A stretch of 64,000 nucleotides of DNA from Candidatus Nitricoxidireducens bremensis (GTDB lineage: Bacteria; Pseudomonadota; Gammaproteobacteria; Burkholderiales; Rhodocyclaceae), in the NCBI GenBank assembly GCA_030247725.1, contig JAOTRT010000009.1:1-64000 (forward strand). Reading direction: 5' to 3'. Positions within the stretch are counted from its first letter, which is position 1. Each line of letters begins with the position of its first letter. The notes under the pieces were generated by a model. It saw only the letters and a list, made by a program, of their open reading frames with translations. It made no database searches and was not told the DNA's origin. The translations under genes were made by a program, and so were the position numbers. Below, one piece after another: positions 41,947-52,377 of the stretch.

Positions 41947-43188
41947 TCAGAAGTTGTGGTTGTACTGAAGCGAATACAGGTCGGCCGACGCCTTGAATTC
42001 GCCCAGCACCGTCTGGTTTCCCGCCGCCGTGGCGGCGACCCGTTCGGTCGGGGCGCCCGAGAAAAAGATGCGGGAATAGCCGAAGTCGACGGAGGCGGCC
42101 TTCGAGACGGTCCAGCGGGCCCCGACGGACAGCCATTTGCGGTCCGAATCGGGCAGGGTCATGGTGCGGTCGGCCGGGGATTGCACCGGCGTCTTGTCGA
42201 GGGCGACGCCGGCCCGCAGCTTCCATGCGTCGTTCAGACGGTAATTGCCGCCGAGCCCGTAGCGCCAGGTGTCCTTGAAACGGTAGCCGAGGGCCGTGAC
42301 GAAGGCACTGGTGTGCTTGTTGTAGACGACGAGGCTCTGGATGGAACTCCAGTTGGTCCTGCCGGCATCGGCCAGCAGTTCCAGCCGGTCGTCGAGTTGG
42401 TGGCTGAGGGCAAAGGAATAGCTCGACGGCAGGTTGAGCTGGGCCTTGATGGGCGTGATGGAGCGGGCCTGGACGTCGCCCGTGCCCTCCAGGTCGAAGC
42501 GGGCCTGGGAGCGGAAGGTGATGCCCAGACGCGTGGCCGGTGCCAGCTGGAGCTGGGTGCCCAGGTTGTAAGCCCAGGCGTTGCCGCTGCCGGCCAGCGT
42601 GTAGATGGACGACTGTCCCGCCCCGACCACCACGCCCTGCCGGAACTCGACCTGGCCGGTGACGCGGTTGATGCCGCCGCCGACGGACAGCCAGTCGTTC
42701 ACCCGGTAGGCCGCCGACAGGTTGTAGTTGATGAACTTCAGGTCCGCGTAATACCCGGCATAGCGGCCGACGAAATCGTCTTCGTACTGGGATTTGTTGC
42801 CGAAAGTCGGGGAGACGCCGGCACCGAGGCGAAGTTCGGGGGAGACGGCATAGGACCAGTAGCCGACCGGAATGCGGCTCAGACCGCCGGGGTTGGCACC
42901 ATCGCTGCCCAGCAGGGCGATGCCCGGCAGCCTGGCGGTACCCTTGTCGCGGAAGCGTACCGTCCGATCCAGGAAAGTCAGGCCCAGGGAAAGACTGTGC
43001 CCCTCCGGCAGCCGGGTCATGCCGGCCGGATTGAAATAGACCGTGCTCGCATCCTCGGCAACCGCCGCCGCGCCGGCGTAGGCGTTGCCGTTTCCTGCGC
43101 CGCTTTGGTTCTGGAGGGCGAAGCCGGAAGCAAAGGCTGTTCCTATGGCGGTGGCAAGAGGTAGCACTGCAAGCCGCTTGATACTCAT
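41947..43188 (-). CDS. FadL/TodX-family outer-membrane channel
   Basis: 413 residues forming a 14-strand hydrophobic-compound channel. A signal peptide (about 1-20) is followed by the plug-domain signature SGFALQNQSGAGNGNAYAG and VYFNPAGMTRLPEG, then beta-strand repeats ending LYSLQYNHNF. The start at 43188 (MSIKRLAVLPL) is chosen because it begins the signal peptide; an upstream in-frame ATG adds 29 atypical residues. Natural ligands are unknown. Confidence 0.9.
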   Translation of the reverse strand: MSIKRLAVLPLATAIGTAFASGFALQNQSGAGNGNAYAGAAAVAEDASTVYFNPAGMTRLPEGHSLSLGLTFLDRTVRFRDKGTARLPGIALLGSDGANPGGLSRIPVGYWSYAVSPELRLGAGVSPTFGNKSQYEDDFVGRYAGYYADLKFINYNLSAAYRVNDWLSVGGGINRVTGQVEFRQGVVVGAGQSSIYTLAGSGNAWAYNLGTQLQLAPATRLGITFRSQARFDLEGTGDVQARSITPIKAQLNLPSSYSFALSHQLDDRLELLADAGRTNWSSIQSLVVYNKHTSAFVTALGYRFKDTWRYGLGGNYRLNDAWKLRAGVALDKTPVQSPADRTMTLPDSDRKWLSVGARWTVSKAASVDFGYSRIFFSGAPTERVAATAAGNQTVLGEFKASADLYSLQYNHNF

Positions 43189-43306
43189 GACCCCCAACCC
43201 CGCTGAATTCCCCTTAGGGCCACGGGAAGTGACTGCTCCTTCATTGGCTAATGTCATGGACTGCAGCTTTGGCAAAAACGAGGGACAGGGAAAATTGACT
43301 GCGAGA

Positions 43307-45157
43307 CTATCGACCTATGCCAGCCTGAATGGCTTCCACAATGGATTTTCGCTCTTCACTGATTTTCCCGCCGGTGAGGTCAAGGTAACGATTGAGTGCT
43401 TCCTTCGCTTGTTTGGGGCGTCCATAGGCCAATTCGTATAGACCTTCCATAAGCCAGGTATCCGGGAGGCGGGTAACGTTGGTGGTGAGTTGGCGACGCC
43501 ACTTGGCGACTTCTTCGGGGCGTTCCTTATAGCGCCCGGAATTAAGGAGGTATTCGAGACGAAGTATCGCTAATACGTTACCAGGTCCTGCGGTTAGGCC
43601 GAGATCAATCATCTGGTCATGGAAAGCTGGAGGTGCTACTGGATGCCCTGCGTTTTCCTCCATAAACATCAATGTATTGTAGAGTTGGTATCGGAAGGCG
43701 TCGTCAAGGGGGTAGGCGCCAACCGCGCCGAGATTCAGTTGGAGACTGAGGTCGGGTCGAGTCGGAGCGATTTTCAATGCGACTCCATAGGCGTCGTGGC
43801 CGAGGTAGTAGCGGTATCCCCACCAACCGATAGCGGGTGCCACCAAGACTAGTATGACTAAGGGGAGATGGCGGAGGTGAACCTGAATGGCGGAGGGGGC
43901 CAGCTTCTCGCCCGCATCGCTGGTTCCAGGAATGAGCCAAGTGAAGCCGAGAACTGCAAGCATTGCGCTCGCAGCATTCTGGAGCGGGAAATCCACCATC
44001 GCGTTTACCAAACAGGCAACAACGACAGCCGTCCCGGCAAGGTGGCTGGCTGAATTTTGCCAAGCGCGCAGTTGTGCCCTTGCGGCGTATACAGATACAG
44101 CGATAAGCGCAAAGCCGACAAGCCCGAATCCAGCAAGGAACTGTATGTATTCGTTGTGCAATGCACCGGCAGATGTATAGAAACCGGTTAGGAGTGATGT
44201 CCTATACCCAGCACCTAGGAGTTGAATGTAATGCTCTTGAAAAAGCGGATACACGGGATACATAAATCCCGCACCGTGTCCGATGACAGGGGAATCGATC
44301 CACATTGCAAACCCGTTGGCCAGGAGTTCAAGACGGGGATGGATGGAGTCACGAAAGCCGTGGCTTTCCCCGAAGAGAGGCTGATCCCAGCCTAAGTAGA
44401 TCAGCAAACCAGTCGCCACCAGCAGAGGTAGCAATATGCTGAAGGCCTGCAGTTTAGAACGTCGCCACAGAATAGCTACCGTGAAAAACATGCCGCATCC
44501 AGCCCAAACGAGAAACTCAATCTTCGATGGATTGAAATAAACAAGGAAAAATGCCGAACCAATTGCAAGCAAGCGTACGCCCCAGCGCAGCCAAGGTTTG
44601 GTGTTCGTCCCATTGAAAATCAGTAGAAAAGGTAATCCGAGGAGAATGGCTTCCGTTTCGTAGTTCTGGTTGAAATAGCTTCCTGATTCGGCGATTCCTA
44701 GTCGATCCATGACTAGTATTCCGAAAAGACTTACTGCGATAGCGCCCGCTATCTTTACATGAGTGCTTGAGGTGGACGCATGACGTAGGGCGATGAATAC
44801 TGCGGTGAGAAGCGCCCATTTGATCAGTACATCGCGGCCCCCTAGGGTATTGGGGGACCAAGCTAAAGAAGCGGCTACCCAGCCAAGGAGAAGCAAAGCG
44901 CAGCTGTCGACAATGTCGAAACGGATGCTACTGTTGCGGGTTGTAATGGCCAGTGCGCAAAGACTGCTCAGCGCTAAGGCACCAACCGGCAGCCATTTAA
45001 AGTAGAGAGGGCTGTGCGTCCAATCGGCATCGAAGGAAAGAAGACATGCAACGACACACGATGCAACCAGCCAATCTGCGACTGAACTGTATCGTTGGGT
45101 TCCGGAAGAGAATCCGTTGTCGAGAAACGAATCGACGCTCCAACCTTGACTTGTCAT
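43307..45157 (-). CDS. O-antigen ligase-like (WaaL/PglL) membrane protein with C-terminal repeat region
   Basis: 616 residues. About ten membrane segments, with a large periplasmic loop including HNEYIQFLAGFGLVG, the core of the Wzy_C domain. A soluble C-terminal region (about 450-616), rich in short helices (VLAILRLEYLLNSGRYKERP, ELAYGRPKQAKEALNRYLD), resembles tetratricopeptide-type repeats. Likely transfers an undecaprenyl-linked glycan to LPS or a protein, but which one is unclear. Base composition is visibly more AT-rich than neighbours, suggesting transfer. Confidence 0.7.
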   Translation of the reverse strand: MTSQGWSVDSFLDNGFSSGTQRYSSVADWLVASCVVACLLSFDADWTHSPLYFKWLPVGALALSSLCALAITTRNSSIRFDIVDSCALLLLGWVAASLAWSPNTLGGRDVLIKWALLTAVFIALRHASTSSTHVKIAGAIAVSLFGILVMDRLGIAESGSYFNQNYETEAILLGLPFLLIFNGTNTKPWLRWGVRLLAIGSAFFLVYFNPSKIEFLVWAGCGMFFTVAILWRRSKLQAFSILLPLLVATGLLIYLGWDQPLFGESHGFRDSIHPRLELLANGFAMWIDSPVIGHGAGFMYPVYPLFQEHYIQLLGAGYRTSLLTGFYTSAGALHNEYIQFLAGFGLVGFALIAVSVYAARAQLRAWQNSASHLAGTAVVVACLVNAMVDFPLQNAASAMLAVLGFTWLIPGTSDAGEKLAPSAIQVHLRHLPLVILVLVAPAIGWWGYRYYLGHDAYGVALKIAPTRPDLSLQLNLGAVGAYPLDDAFRYQLYNTLMFMEENAGHPVAPPAFHDQMIDLGLTAGPGNVLAILRLEYLLNSGRYKERPEEVAKWRRQLTTNVTRLPDTWLMEGLYELAYGRPKQAKEALNRYLDLTGGKISEERKSIVEAIQAGIGR

Positions 45158-45186
45158 GCCTGATCCTACCGTTCTTGGTCCCTTTG

Positions 45187-45216
45187 AAGAAAAACGGCCG
45201 CCCGAGGGCGGCCGTT
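45187..45216 (-). terminator. Rho-independent terminator after the porin gene
   Basis: On the minus strand AACGGCCGCCC, loop of 2, GGGCGGCCGTT, then a T-rich tail. The stem is 11 bases and lies about 25 bases after the porin stop. Confidence 0.85.
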
Positions 45217-45239
45217 CGTTACTGCCGAGCTACAACCAA

Positions 45240-46694
45240 TTAGAAGTTGTGGCGGATACCGAAGCTGACGGTCGTGGGATCAGCGCCGGCCTGAACCGTG
45301 CCGTTACCCGTACCCATCGCGTTGGTGCCACCGACACCGAAGTCGTAGGAGGCGTTGGAGCCGTTACGAATGGTGGCGTACTGGGCGTAGGCAGCGGTAC
45401 GCTTGGAGAAGTTGTAGGCATAACGCAGGGCCCACTGAGTAGCATCGGAACCACCTTCGTAGTCCAGGTTGGCGGTCGGGCGGGAACCGACGTCGACCTT
45501 GTTCTTGCCAGCCTTGGCGTAGGCGACGGTGAAGTCGTGCATGCCCATGGAGTGCTTCAGACCCAGGTACCAGGAGGAACGCTTGATCGTCAAGTCGCCG
45601 CCGGAGGTGGCAGCCACGTTGGCGGTCGGGCCGTCTTGGAGGGTGGACTTGATCTGGTCGTACATGAAGCTGACCGTCGTGGCGCCGCCGAAGGTGTACT
45701 TGGCGCCGAGCAAGTGGCCCTTGTGCGCTTCGCGACCGGAGAGGTCGAGTTGCACCAGACCGCCGCCAACGGCACCAGCACCACCGGTAACGTTGCTCGC
45801 TGCAGTGGCAGTCAGACCGCCAATCGCGCCGAAGTCCTTGATGTCGATGTAGGAATAGCCGACACTCAGGGGGCCATTGTCATAGTCGAACTTGACGTTC
45901 CAAGCCCTCGGATCACGCTTGCCATAGGTGCCGGTGGTGGCCGTGGTGGAACCCAGCTGGGCGTTGTCCTTGGTTTCATTGGCGACGTAGGCGATGGTAC
46001 CGACGAAGCCGTTGAAATTCGGGGTGATGTAAGCGACAGCGGCGTGACGACCGATGATACCGACGTTGTTGGCGACGTTTTCGGCAGTGCCGTTCGTGGT
46101 GATAGAGGAACTCGAGGAAACCGACGTCACGGTGGTGGGCGTGAAGGACGAGTTACCGAAGCGATGGCCGGTTTGGCCGGAAGCGTTCACCGGGTTCAGA
46201 GCGGAACCGGTGTTGATGCGGCCGATGATGTTCATGGAGCTGCCGGAACCGCCGGCGCCAGGCATCAGGTCGAACTTGGCGGCCATGGAGCGGTGGGGGG
46301 AGGACAGCCAGCCAGCAGCGACGGTACCGAAGGCACCGGCCAGACCGACGAAGGAGTCACGGTTCGCGAGGCCAGTCTGACGGGCGTTGCCGGTCGGGCT
46401 GAAGTCGAATTCGTTTTCGATCTGGTAAACGGCCTTCATGCCGCCGCCCAGGTCCTCGGCGCCCTTCAGGCCGAAGTAGGAACCGACCGTGGCGACACGA
46501 CCCTTGGAGGCGATACCGGACACGCCTTGCGGGTTGGCATTGATGGCTGCAGCGGCGCCGGCTTGGGTCGTACCACCGCCACCGGAAACGAAGTCGTAGC
46601 TGACGTCGGCGACACCGTAGACGGTGACGTTGGACTGGGCGAAGGCGGCGCCGGACAGGCCAGCGATGGCCAGGGCGATCAGTTTCTTCTGCAT
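45240..46694 (-). CDS. Gram-negative general porin (Porin_4-type)
   Basis: 484 residues, trimeric 16-strand porin typical of betaproteobacteria. Signal peptide KKLIALAIAGLSGAAFA (cut after about residue 19), then SNVTVYGVADVSYDF, SYFGLKGAEDLGGGMKAVY, RQTGLANRDSFVGLAG, and the C-terminal VSFGIRHNF with terminal Phe for outer-membrane assembly. AAGGAG before the ATG supports the start at 46694. Codon use suggests high expression. Confidence 0.93.
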   Translation of the reverse strand: MQKKLIALAIAGLSGAAFAQSNVTVYGVADVSYDFVSGGGGTTQAGAAAAINANPQGVSGIASKGRVATVGSYFGLKGAEDLGGGMKAVYQIENEFDFSPTGNARQTGLANRDSFVGLAGAFGTVAAGWLSSPHRSMAAKFDLMPGAGGSGSSMNIIGRINTGSALNPVNASGQTGHRFGNSSFTPTTVTSVSSSSSITTNGTAENVANNVGIIGRHAAVAYITPNFNGFVGTIAYVANETKDNAQLGSTTATTGTYGKRDPRAWNVKFDYDNGPLSVGYSYIDIKDFGAIGGLTATAASNVTGGAGAVGGGLVQLDLSGREAHKGHLLGAKYTFGGATTVSFMYDQIKSTLQDGPTANVAATSGGDLTIKRSSWYLGLKHSMGMHDFTVAYAKAGKNKVDVGSRPTANLDYEGGSDATQWALRYAYNFSKRTAAYAQYATIRNGSNASYDFGVGGTNAMGTGNGTVQAGADPTTVSFGIRHNF

Positions 46695-46871
46695 GTAGAT
46701 CTCCTTTACGTTGAAGTTTTGCAGTCTTAATGACTCCACGTGGTTGGTCACTAATCCCGCTCCATCCCTGTTTCCAGAGGATGGCGGAATTGTGCCAGTA
46801 GTCCCGGCGACGACGGCAGGGGAAATGGCTTTTCGACCCCTGTGGCGGACGGGTGTGTGGGTTTTTTGCAA

Positions 46872-47666
46872 CTAGGCCGCGCCGAACAGGCCGGAAAGGG
46901 CCGCGCCCGGGGCCGGAGCCTTCATGAAGGCCTCTCCCACAAGGAAAGCGCCCACCTGGTGCTCGCGCATCCGCGCCACGTCGGCCGGGGCGAGGATGCC
47001 CGATTCGGTGACAACGATGCGGTCGGCCGGGATGCGGCCGAGTTGGCCCAGGGTCGTATCGAGGGAAACCTCGAAGGTCCGCAGGTTACGGTTGTTGATG
47101 CCGATCAGGGGGGTGCGCAGGTAGAGGGCGGTATCGACCTCGTTGCCGTCATGGGCTTCCACGAGGACGGTCATGCCCATGCTGGTGGCGAGGTCTTCCA
47201 TGTCCCGCATTTCCGCAAAGCTCAGGGCGGAGACGATCAGCAGGATGGCGTCGGCGCCCATGGCCCGGGCTTCATAGACCTGGTAGCGGTCCACCATGAA
47301 GTCCTTGCGCAGCACTGGCAGGGTGCAGGCGGCGCGGGCCGCCTGGAGGTATTCGGGGGCGCCCTGGAAGAACTGGCGGTCGGTGAGTACCGACAGGCAG
47401 GCGGCGCCGTGGTGCTCGTAGTCGGCGGCGATCTCGGCGGGGCGGAAGTCCTCCCGCAGCACGCCCTTGGAGGGGCTGGCCTTCTTGATCTCGGCGATCA
47501 CGGCGGGTTTGCCGGCGGCGATCTTGGCGCGGATGGCGCCGACGAAGTCCCGCGTCGGCGGCTGGGCCTCGGCCTCGGCGCGCATGGCGGCCAGGGGCTT
47601 GGCGGCCTTGGCGGCAGCCACTTCCTCGCGCTTGACGGCGAGGATTTTGTCGAGGATGTCGCTCAT
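46872..47666 (-). CDS. trpC: Indole-3-glycerol phosphate synthase
   Basis: 264-residue (beta-alpha)8-barrel enzyme of tryptophan synthesis, which closes the indole ring. [69 protein letters not shown] and [15 protein letters not shown]. Monofunctional: no TrpF fused. Start overlaps the trpD stop (ATGA). Confidence 0.97.
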   Translation of the reverse strand: MSDILDKILAVKREEVAAAKAAKPLAAMRAEAEAQPPTRDFVGAIRAKIAAGKPAVIAEIKKASPSKGVLREDFRPAEIAADYEHHGAACLSVLTDRQFFQGAPEYLQAARAACTLPVLRKDFMVDRYQVYEARAMGADAILLIVSALSFAEMRDMEDLATSMGMTVLVEAHDGNEVDTALYLRTPLIGINNRNLRTFEVSLDTTLGQLGRIPADRIVVTESGILAPADVARMREHQVGAFLVGEAFMKAPAPGAALSGLFGAA

Positions 47667-48688
47667 GGGAAGCTCCGCGTGAATTGCACGAACTGGTCGA
47701 GCTTGGCGCGGGCCGCGCCGCTGGCAATCGCTTCGCGGGCCTTGGCGATGCCTTCGCCGATGGTGGCGGCGAGGTTGGCCGTGTAGAGGGCCGAACCGGC
47801 GTTGAGGGCGACGATCTCGCGGGCCGTGCCGGGTTTGTTCTCCAGGGCGCCGATCATCATGGCCATGGATTCGGCGGCGTCGGCCACCTTGAGGCCCCGG
47901 TTCGACATCATCTGCAGGCCGAAGTCCTCGGGGTGGATTTCGTACTCGCGGATTTCGCCGTTCTTCAGTTCGCCCACCAGAGTGGATGCGCCGAGGGAAA
48001 TCTCGTCCATGCCGTCCTTGCCCCAGACTACCATCACGTGCTGGGCGCCGAGGCGCTGCATGACGCGCACCTGGATGCCGACGAGGTCCGGGTGGAACAC
48101 GCCCATCAGGGTGTTGGGAGCGCCGGCCGGATTGGTCAGGGGGCCGAGGATGTTGAAGATGGTGCGTACGCCCAGTTCCTTGCGCACCGGTGCGACGTTC
48201 TTCATGGCCGGGTGGTGGTTGGGCGCGAACATGAAGCCCATGCCGACGGCCTCGATGCATTCGGCCACCTGGGGCGCCGTCAGGTCGATCCGGGCGCCCA
48301 GGGCTTCGAGCACGTCGGCGGCGCCCGATTTGGACGACACGCTGCGTCCGCCGTGCTTGGCCACCATGGCGCCTGCTGCCGCGGCGACGAAGGCCGAGGT
48401 GGTCGAGATGTTGAAGCTGTGGGCCGCGTCGCCGCCGGTGCCGACGATGTCCACGAAATGGGCGTTGCTCGGCACCTCGACCCGGGTGCACAGCTCGCGC
48501 ATCACCGTGGCGGCGGCGGCGATCTCGCCGATGGTCTCCTTCTTGGTGCGCAGACCGGCGAGGATGGCGGCCGTCACGACGGGCGACACCTCGCCCTTCA
48601 TGATGAGCCGCATCAGATGCAGCATCTCGTCGTGGAAGATTTCCCGGTGTTCGATGGTGCGCTGGAGCGCTTCCTGGGGCGTGATCAT
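47663..48688 (-). CDS. trpD: Anthranilate phosphoribosyltransferase
   Basis: 341 residues; joins anthranilate to PRPP. Glycine-rich PRPP motif [40 protein letters not shown], and [13 protein letters not shown]. It is the free-standing form, not fused to TrpG. It lies 1 base from trpG and 4 bases overlapping trpC. Confidence 0.98.
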   Translation of the reverse strand: MITPQEALQRTIEHREIFHDEMLHLMRLIMKGEVSPVVTAAILAGLRTKKETIGEIAAAATVMRELCTRVEVPSNAHFVDIVGTGGDAAHSFNISTTSAFVAAAAGAMVAKHGGRSVSSKSGAADVLEALGARIDLTAPQVAECIEAVGMGFMFAPNHHPAMKNVAPVRKELGVRTIFNILGPLTNPAGAPNTLMGVFHPDLVGIQVRVMQRLGAQHVMVVWGKDGMDEISLGASTLVGELKNGEIREYEIHPEDFGLQMMSNRGLKVADAAESMAMMIGALENKPGTAREIVALNAGSALYTANLAATIGEGIAKAREAIASGAARAKLDQFVQFTRSFP

Positions 48689-48689
48689 C

Positions 48690-49256
48690 TCAGGCTTCCT
48701 TCAAGAAATTGGCCAGCAGCTCGTGGCCGCACTGGGTCATGATGGACTCGGGATGGAACTGTACGCCCTCCACCGCGAGGTCCTTGTGGCGCACGCCCAT
48801 GATCTCGCCGTCGTCGGTCCAGGCCGTGATCTCCAGGCAATCGGGCAGGCTGGCGCGCTCGATGGCCAGCGAGTGATAGCGGGTGGCCGTCAGCGGATTG
48901 GGCAACCCCTTGAACACGCCCTTGTCCAGATGATGCACCGGCGAGAGCTTGCCATGCATGGGCTTGGCCGCATGGACGATGCGTCCGCCGAAGGCCTCGC
49001 CAATGCTCTGGTGGCCGAGGCAGACGCCCAGCAACGGAATCTTGCCCGCGAACTCCTTGATGGTCGCCACCGAGATGCCGGCCTGGGCGGGGGCGCAGGG
49101 GCCGGGGGAAATCACGATGCGGTCGGGCCGCATGGCCGCGATCTCCTTCAGGGTGATGGCGTCGTTGCGGTACACCCGCACGTCTTCCCCCAACTCGCCG
49201 AAGTACTGGACCAGGTTGTAGGTGAAGGAGTCGTAGTTGTCGATCATCAGCAACAT
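48690..49256 (-). CDS. trpG: Anthranilate synthase glutamine amidotransferase subunit
   Basis: 188 residues; provides ammonia from glutamine to Trp[27 protein letters not shown], catalytic Cys in [17 protein letters not shown] and catalytic His-x-Glu in VQFHPESI. The ATG at 49256 gives the standard N terminus LLMIDNYDS; the in-frame sequence upstream overlaps trpE and is not family-like. Confidence 0.97.
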   Translation of the reverse strand: MLLMIDNYDSFTYNLVQYFGELGEDVRVYRNDAITLKEIAAMRPDRIVISPGPCAPAQAGISVATIKEFAGKIPLLGVCLGHQSIGEAFGGRIVHAAKPMHGKLSPVHHLDKGVFKGLPNPLTATRYHSLAIERASLPDCLEITAWTDDGEIMGVRHKDLAVEGVQFHPESIMTQCGHELLANFLKEA

Positions 49257-49267
49257 ATCGTTCTCCC

Positions 49268-50743
49268 TTACGCGAAGCGCGTGTCGAGGCCGCTCTCGGC
49301 CAGTTCGGCGGCGCGCAGCAGGGCCTTGGCCTTGTTGCGCGTCTCTTCCCATTCCGAATCCGGGTCCGAGTCGGCGACGATGCCGGCGCCGGCCTGGACG
49401 TAGATGCGGCCATCCTTGACGACGGCGGTGCGGATGGCGATGGCCAGGTCCATGTCGCCGTTGAAGCCCAGGTAGCCGACGGCGCCGGCGTAGATGCCGC
49501 GCTTGGTGGGCTCCAGTTCGTCGATGATCTCCATGGCGCGCACCTTGGGGGCGCCGGAGACGGTGCCGGCAGGGAAGGTGGCCTTGAGCACCGACACGGG
49601 GCCTTCGTCGTCCTTGATGCGGCCTTCCACGTTCGAGACGATGTGCATCACGTGGGAGTAGCGCTCGATGACGTACTGCTCGGTGACCTTGACGCTGCCG
49701 GTCTTGGCGACACGGCCGATGTCGTTGCGGCCCAGGTCCAGCAGTTGCAGGTGCTCGGCGCGCTCCTTCTCGTCGGCCAGCAATTCTGTCGCCAGGGCGG
49801 CGTCCTCCTCCGGCGTGGCGCCGCGCTTGCGCGTGCCGGCGATGGGGCGGCCGGTGACGACGCCGTCCTCGAGACGCACGAGGATTTCCGGCGAGGCGCC
49901 GACCACGTGGAAGTCCTCGAAGTCGAAATAGAACATGTAGGGCGAGGGATTGAGCGAGCGCAGGCTGCGATAGAGGGCCAGCGGCTGGGCGCGGAAGGGC
50001 TTGCTCATGCGCTGGGACAGCACCACCTGCATGACGTCGCCGTCCACGATGTACTGCTTCGCCTTGCGCACCGCGTCCTTGAAGGCCTGCTCGCCGAACT
50101 CGGATTCGGCCGGCTCGCTGGACACCATGGTGTCGGCCGGGATGGAGACGGGCTCCCGCAGCTTCGCCAGCAGTTCCTTGAGGCGCGCCTGGGCCTGCTT
50201 CCAGGCGCCGGGGAAGCCCGGCTCGGCGAACACCACCAGGGTCAGCTTGCCCGAGAGGTTGTCTACGATGGCGATCTCTTCGGAGAGCGTCAGCAGGATG
50301 TCGGGCACGCCGAGGGGATCGGGCTTGCTGGTGCCGGAAAGCTTGGGCTCGATGCAGCGCACGGTGTCGTAGCCGAAGGCGCCGACGAGGCCGCCGCAGA
50401 AGCGCGGCAGGCCCTTGAGGTCGGGCACCTTGAAGCGGGCCATGAACTCCGAGATGTAGGACATGGGGTTCGTATGGTCGCGCCGCTCGGCGACCCGGTT
50501 GCCCGTCAGTAGCAGGATGGTGGAGCCGGTGATGGAAATGCGCGTGCTGCTGGCGAGGCCGATGAAGGAATAGCGGCCGAAACGCTCGCCGCCCTGGACG
50601 GATTCCAGCAGGTAGGAGTAGGGGCCGCCTGCCAGCTTCAGGTAGATCGACAGGGGCGTGTCGAGATCGGCGAAGGTTTCGAGGGTGACGGGAATGCGGT
50701 TATAGCCTTCGGCGGCCAACCGGTTGAATTCGGTTTCGTTCAT
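49268..50743 (-). CDS. trpE: Anthranilate synthase component I
   Basis: 491 residues; first enzyme of tryptophan synthesis, making anthranilate from chorismate. [20 protein letters not shown] (feedback region), [26 protein letters not shown], and the chorismate-binding [25 protein letters not shown] supplies a ribosome site before ATG 50743. It is preceded by the leader peptide and attenuator-like hairpin described at 50795-50877. Confidence 0.98.
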   Translation of the reverse strand: MNETEFNRLAAEGYNRIPVTLETFADLDTPLSIYLKLAGGPYSYLLESVQGGERFGRYSFIGLASSTRISITGSTILLLTGNRVAERRDHTNPMSYISEFMARFKVPDLKGLPRFCGGLVGAFGYDTVRCIEPKLSGTSKPDPLGVPDILLTLSEEIAIVDNLSGKLTLVVFAEPGFPGAWKQAQARLKELLAKLREPVSIPADTMVSSEPAESEFGEQAFKDAVRKAKQYIVDGDVMQVVLSQRMSKPFRAQPLALYRSLRSLNPSPYMFYFDFEDFHVVGASPEILVRLEDGVVTGRPIAGTRKRGATPEEDAALATELLADEKERAEHLQLLDLGRNDIGRVAKTGSVKVTEQYVIERYSHVMHIVSNVEGRIKDDEGPVSVLKATFPAGTVSGAPKVRAMEIIDELEPTKRGIYAGAVGYLGFNGDMDLAIAIRTAVVKDGRIYVQAGAGIVADSDPDSEWEETRNKAKALLRAAELAESGLDTRFA

Positions 50744-50772
50744 GACTGCTCCACGGAGGTATTGCGACGACG

Positions 50773-50793
50773 GCGCACCCGCTGCGGGCGCGC
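50773..50793 (-). other. Second hairpin in the trp leader
   Basis: GCGCGCCC and GGGTGCGC (minus strand) pair around a 5-base loop with one mismatch. It lies after the T run and before trpE; no T run follows it. It could take part in alternative folding of the leader. Confidence 0.45.
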
Positions 50794-50794
50794 G

Positions 50795-50825
50795 AAAAAT
50801 CAGACCCGGTGCCAGGGGCGCCAGG
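50795..50825 (-). terminator. Attenuator-like terminator in the trp leader
   Basis: On the minus strand CCTGGCGCC, loop CCT, then GGCACCGGG forms a 9-base stem with one mismatch and one wobble pair (50805-50825), followed by TCTGATTTTT. The last Trp codons of the leader peptide lie inside the hairpin and its stop codon abuts the T run, so a ribosome would directly affect folding. Confidence 0.6.
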
Positions 50826-50877
50826 GCCAGGCCTCCGCCCAGGCGGGTCGGGGTGTCGTCGGTCCGTGTAGCTTCAT
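50800..50877 (-). CDS. trpL: trp leader peptide
   Basis: A 25-residue reading frame, too short for usual gene finders, between gph and trpE. Four of its codons are TGG (residues 13, 17, 19 and 22, in AWAEAWPWRPW). Such Trp density immediately before a terminator-like hairpin and trpE is the hallmark of translation-coupled attenuation: Trp shortage stalls the ribosome and changes RNA folding. Its ATG overlaps the gph stop (ATGA), so it may be translated by ribosomes ending gph. No strong ribosome site is seen. Confidence 0.75.
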   Translation of the reverse strand: MKLHGPTTPRPAWAEAWPWRPWHRV

Positions 50878-51554
50878 TGTGCGGGAGTGATGAGGTTTGC
50901 CGCGTCGAGAATGGTGGCAACTATAGCATCGCAATCCAGGCCGCGCACGTCCTGGCCCTCGTTGTAGCCGTAGGGGACGAGGAAGACGCGGCAGCCGGCG
51001 GCCCGCCCCGCCTTGAAGTCGTGCACCGAATCGCCGATCAGCAGCGTGTCGGCCGGCGAGACGCCGAGGCGGCCGCAGGCCCAGACCACGGGCATGGGGT
51101 CGGGCTTGGGCTTGGGCAACTGGTCGCCGGCGACGACCACGTCGAAGTAGGGTGCGAGGCCCGTGCGCTCCAGCAGGGGGCCGGTGAAGGCCGCCGCCTT
51201 GTTGGTGATGACGCCCAGCGGCAGGCCCTGGGCCTTGAGGGCGGCGAGGCCCTCCATGACGCCGGGGAAGGGCTTGGCGGCGCGGCCATTGACCTCGGCG
51301 TAATGGCGCTTGAACGAGGCCAGGGCGTCGGCCGGCGGCGGCGCGGGATCGTCGGCCGCTTCCAGGGCGCCGGCGAGCACGCGCTTGACGAGGTTGGGGA
51401 TGCCGCGGCCCACGTAGGCGCGGATGTCCTCCACCGGAATCTCGGGCCGGCCCAAGTCCCGCTGCATGCCGCAGGCGGCGGCATGCAGGTCGAGGACGGT
51501 GTCGAGCAGGGTGCCGTCCAGGTCCAGCAGGACGGCCTTGACCGGGAAGCTCAA
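50874..51554 (-). CDS. gph: Phosphoglycolate phosphatase (HAD family)
   Basis: 226 residues; removes phosphate from 2-phosphoglycolate formed in DNA repair. HAD motifs: [28 protein letters not shown] with [26 protein letters not shown]. No ATG or GTG is available before the core; a TTG at 51554 overlaps the rpe stop (TTGA) and is taken as the start. The order rpe-gph-trpE is common in this group. Confidence 0.9.
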   Translation of the reverse strand: MSFPVKAVLLDLDGTLLDTVLDLHAAACGMQRDLGRPEIPVEDIRAYVGRGIPNLVKRVLAGALEAADDPAPPPADALASFKRHYAEVNGRAAKPFPGVMEGLAALKAQGLPLGVITNKAAAFTGPLLERTGLAPYFDVVVAGDQLPKPKPDPMPVVWACGRLGVSPADTLLIGDSVHDFKAGRAAGCRVFLVPYGYNEGQDVRGLDCDAIVATILDAANLITPAQ

Positions 51555-52243
51555 ACCTTCGCCAATTCCGTGCGCATGGCGGCGATCACGCTGTTGTAGC
51601 GCTGCGGGTCGCTGTCCTTGCCGGCGCCGAAGACGGCCGAGCCGGCGACGAAGGTATCCACGCCGGCACGGGCCACTTCGGCGATGTTGGCCGGGCCGAC
51701 GCCGCCGTCGATTTCCAGTTCCACCTTGAGGCCGCGCGCGTCGATCATTTGGCGCACCTTGCGCGCCTTGTCGAGCACGTAGGGGATGAACTTCTGGCCG
51801 CCGAAGCCGGGGTTCACCGACATCAACAGCACCATGTCGAGCTTGTCCAGCGTGTATTCGAGGATATCCAGGGGCGTGGCCGGGTTGAACACCAGGCCGG
51901 CCTTGCAGCCGCATTCCTTGATGAGGCCGATGGTGCGATCAACGTGCTCGGAGGCTTCCGGGTGGAAGGTGATGTAGGTGGCGCCGGCCTTGGCGAAGTC
52001 GGGGATGATGCGGTCCACCGGCTTGACCATCAGGTGCACGTCGATGGGGGCGGTGACCCCGTGCTTCTTGAGGGCTTCGCAGACCAGGGGGCCGATGGTC
52101 AGGTTGGGGACATAATGGTTGTCCATCACGTCGAAGTGCACGATGTCGGCGCCGGAAGCGAGCACGTTGTCCACTTCCTCGCCCAGCTTGGCGAAGTTGG
52201 CGGAAAGGATCGACGGGGCGATGCGGAAGTTGGGTTTGGCCAT
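51551..52243 (-). CDS. rpe: Ribulose-phosphate 3-epimerase
   Basis: 230-residue TIM barrel of the pentose phosphate pathway and, where present, the Calvin cycle. [35 protein letters not shown] with metal-binding His and Asp, [16 protein letters not shown] strand, [13 protein letters not shown] and [14 protein letters not shown]. It is the first gene of the leftward operon and faces apaG across a 134-base gap. Confidence 0.98.
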   Translation of the reverse strand: MAKPNFRIAPSILSANFAKLGEEVDNVLASGADIVHFDVMDNHYVPNLTIGPLVCEALKKHGVTAPIDVHLMVKPVDRIIPDFAKAGATYITFHPEASEHVDRTIGLIKECGCKAGLVFNPATPLDILEYTLDKLDMVLLMSVNPGFGGQKFIPYVLDKARKVRQMIDARGLKVELEIDGGVGPANIAEVARAGVDTFVAGSAVFGAGKDSDPQRYNSVIAAMRTELAKV

Positions 52244-52377
52244 GGGGCACCTCGCGAATTGGATGGATCGATTGTAGCGGCGCGGTCCATCAGGCCCAGT
52301 AATTTTTTCTGATGGAGTGCATAAGCTGCGGACGGGTCCGCGTCCCGGCGTGGCAGGCCCCTGTGGTATAACGCGCC

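Noticed and set aside
41890..43188. Transfer of the whole fadL-porin block
   Set aside because: Only the ligase-like gene at 43307-45157 has clearly different composition; the fadL and porin genes match the surrounding chromosome.
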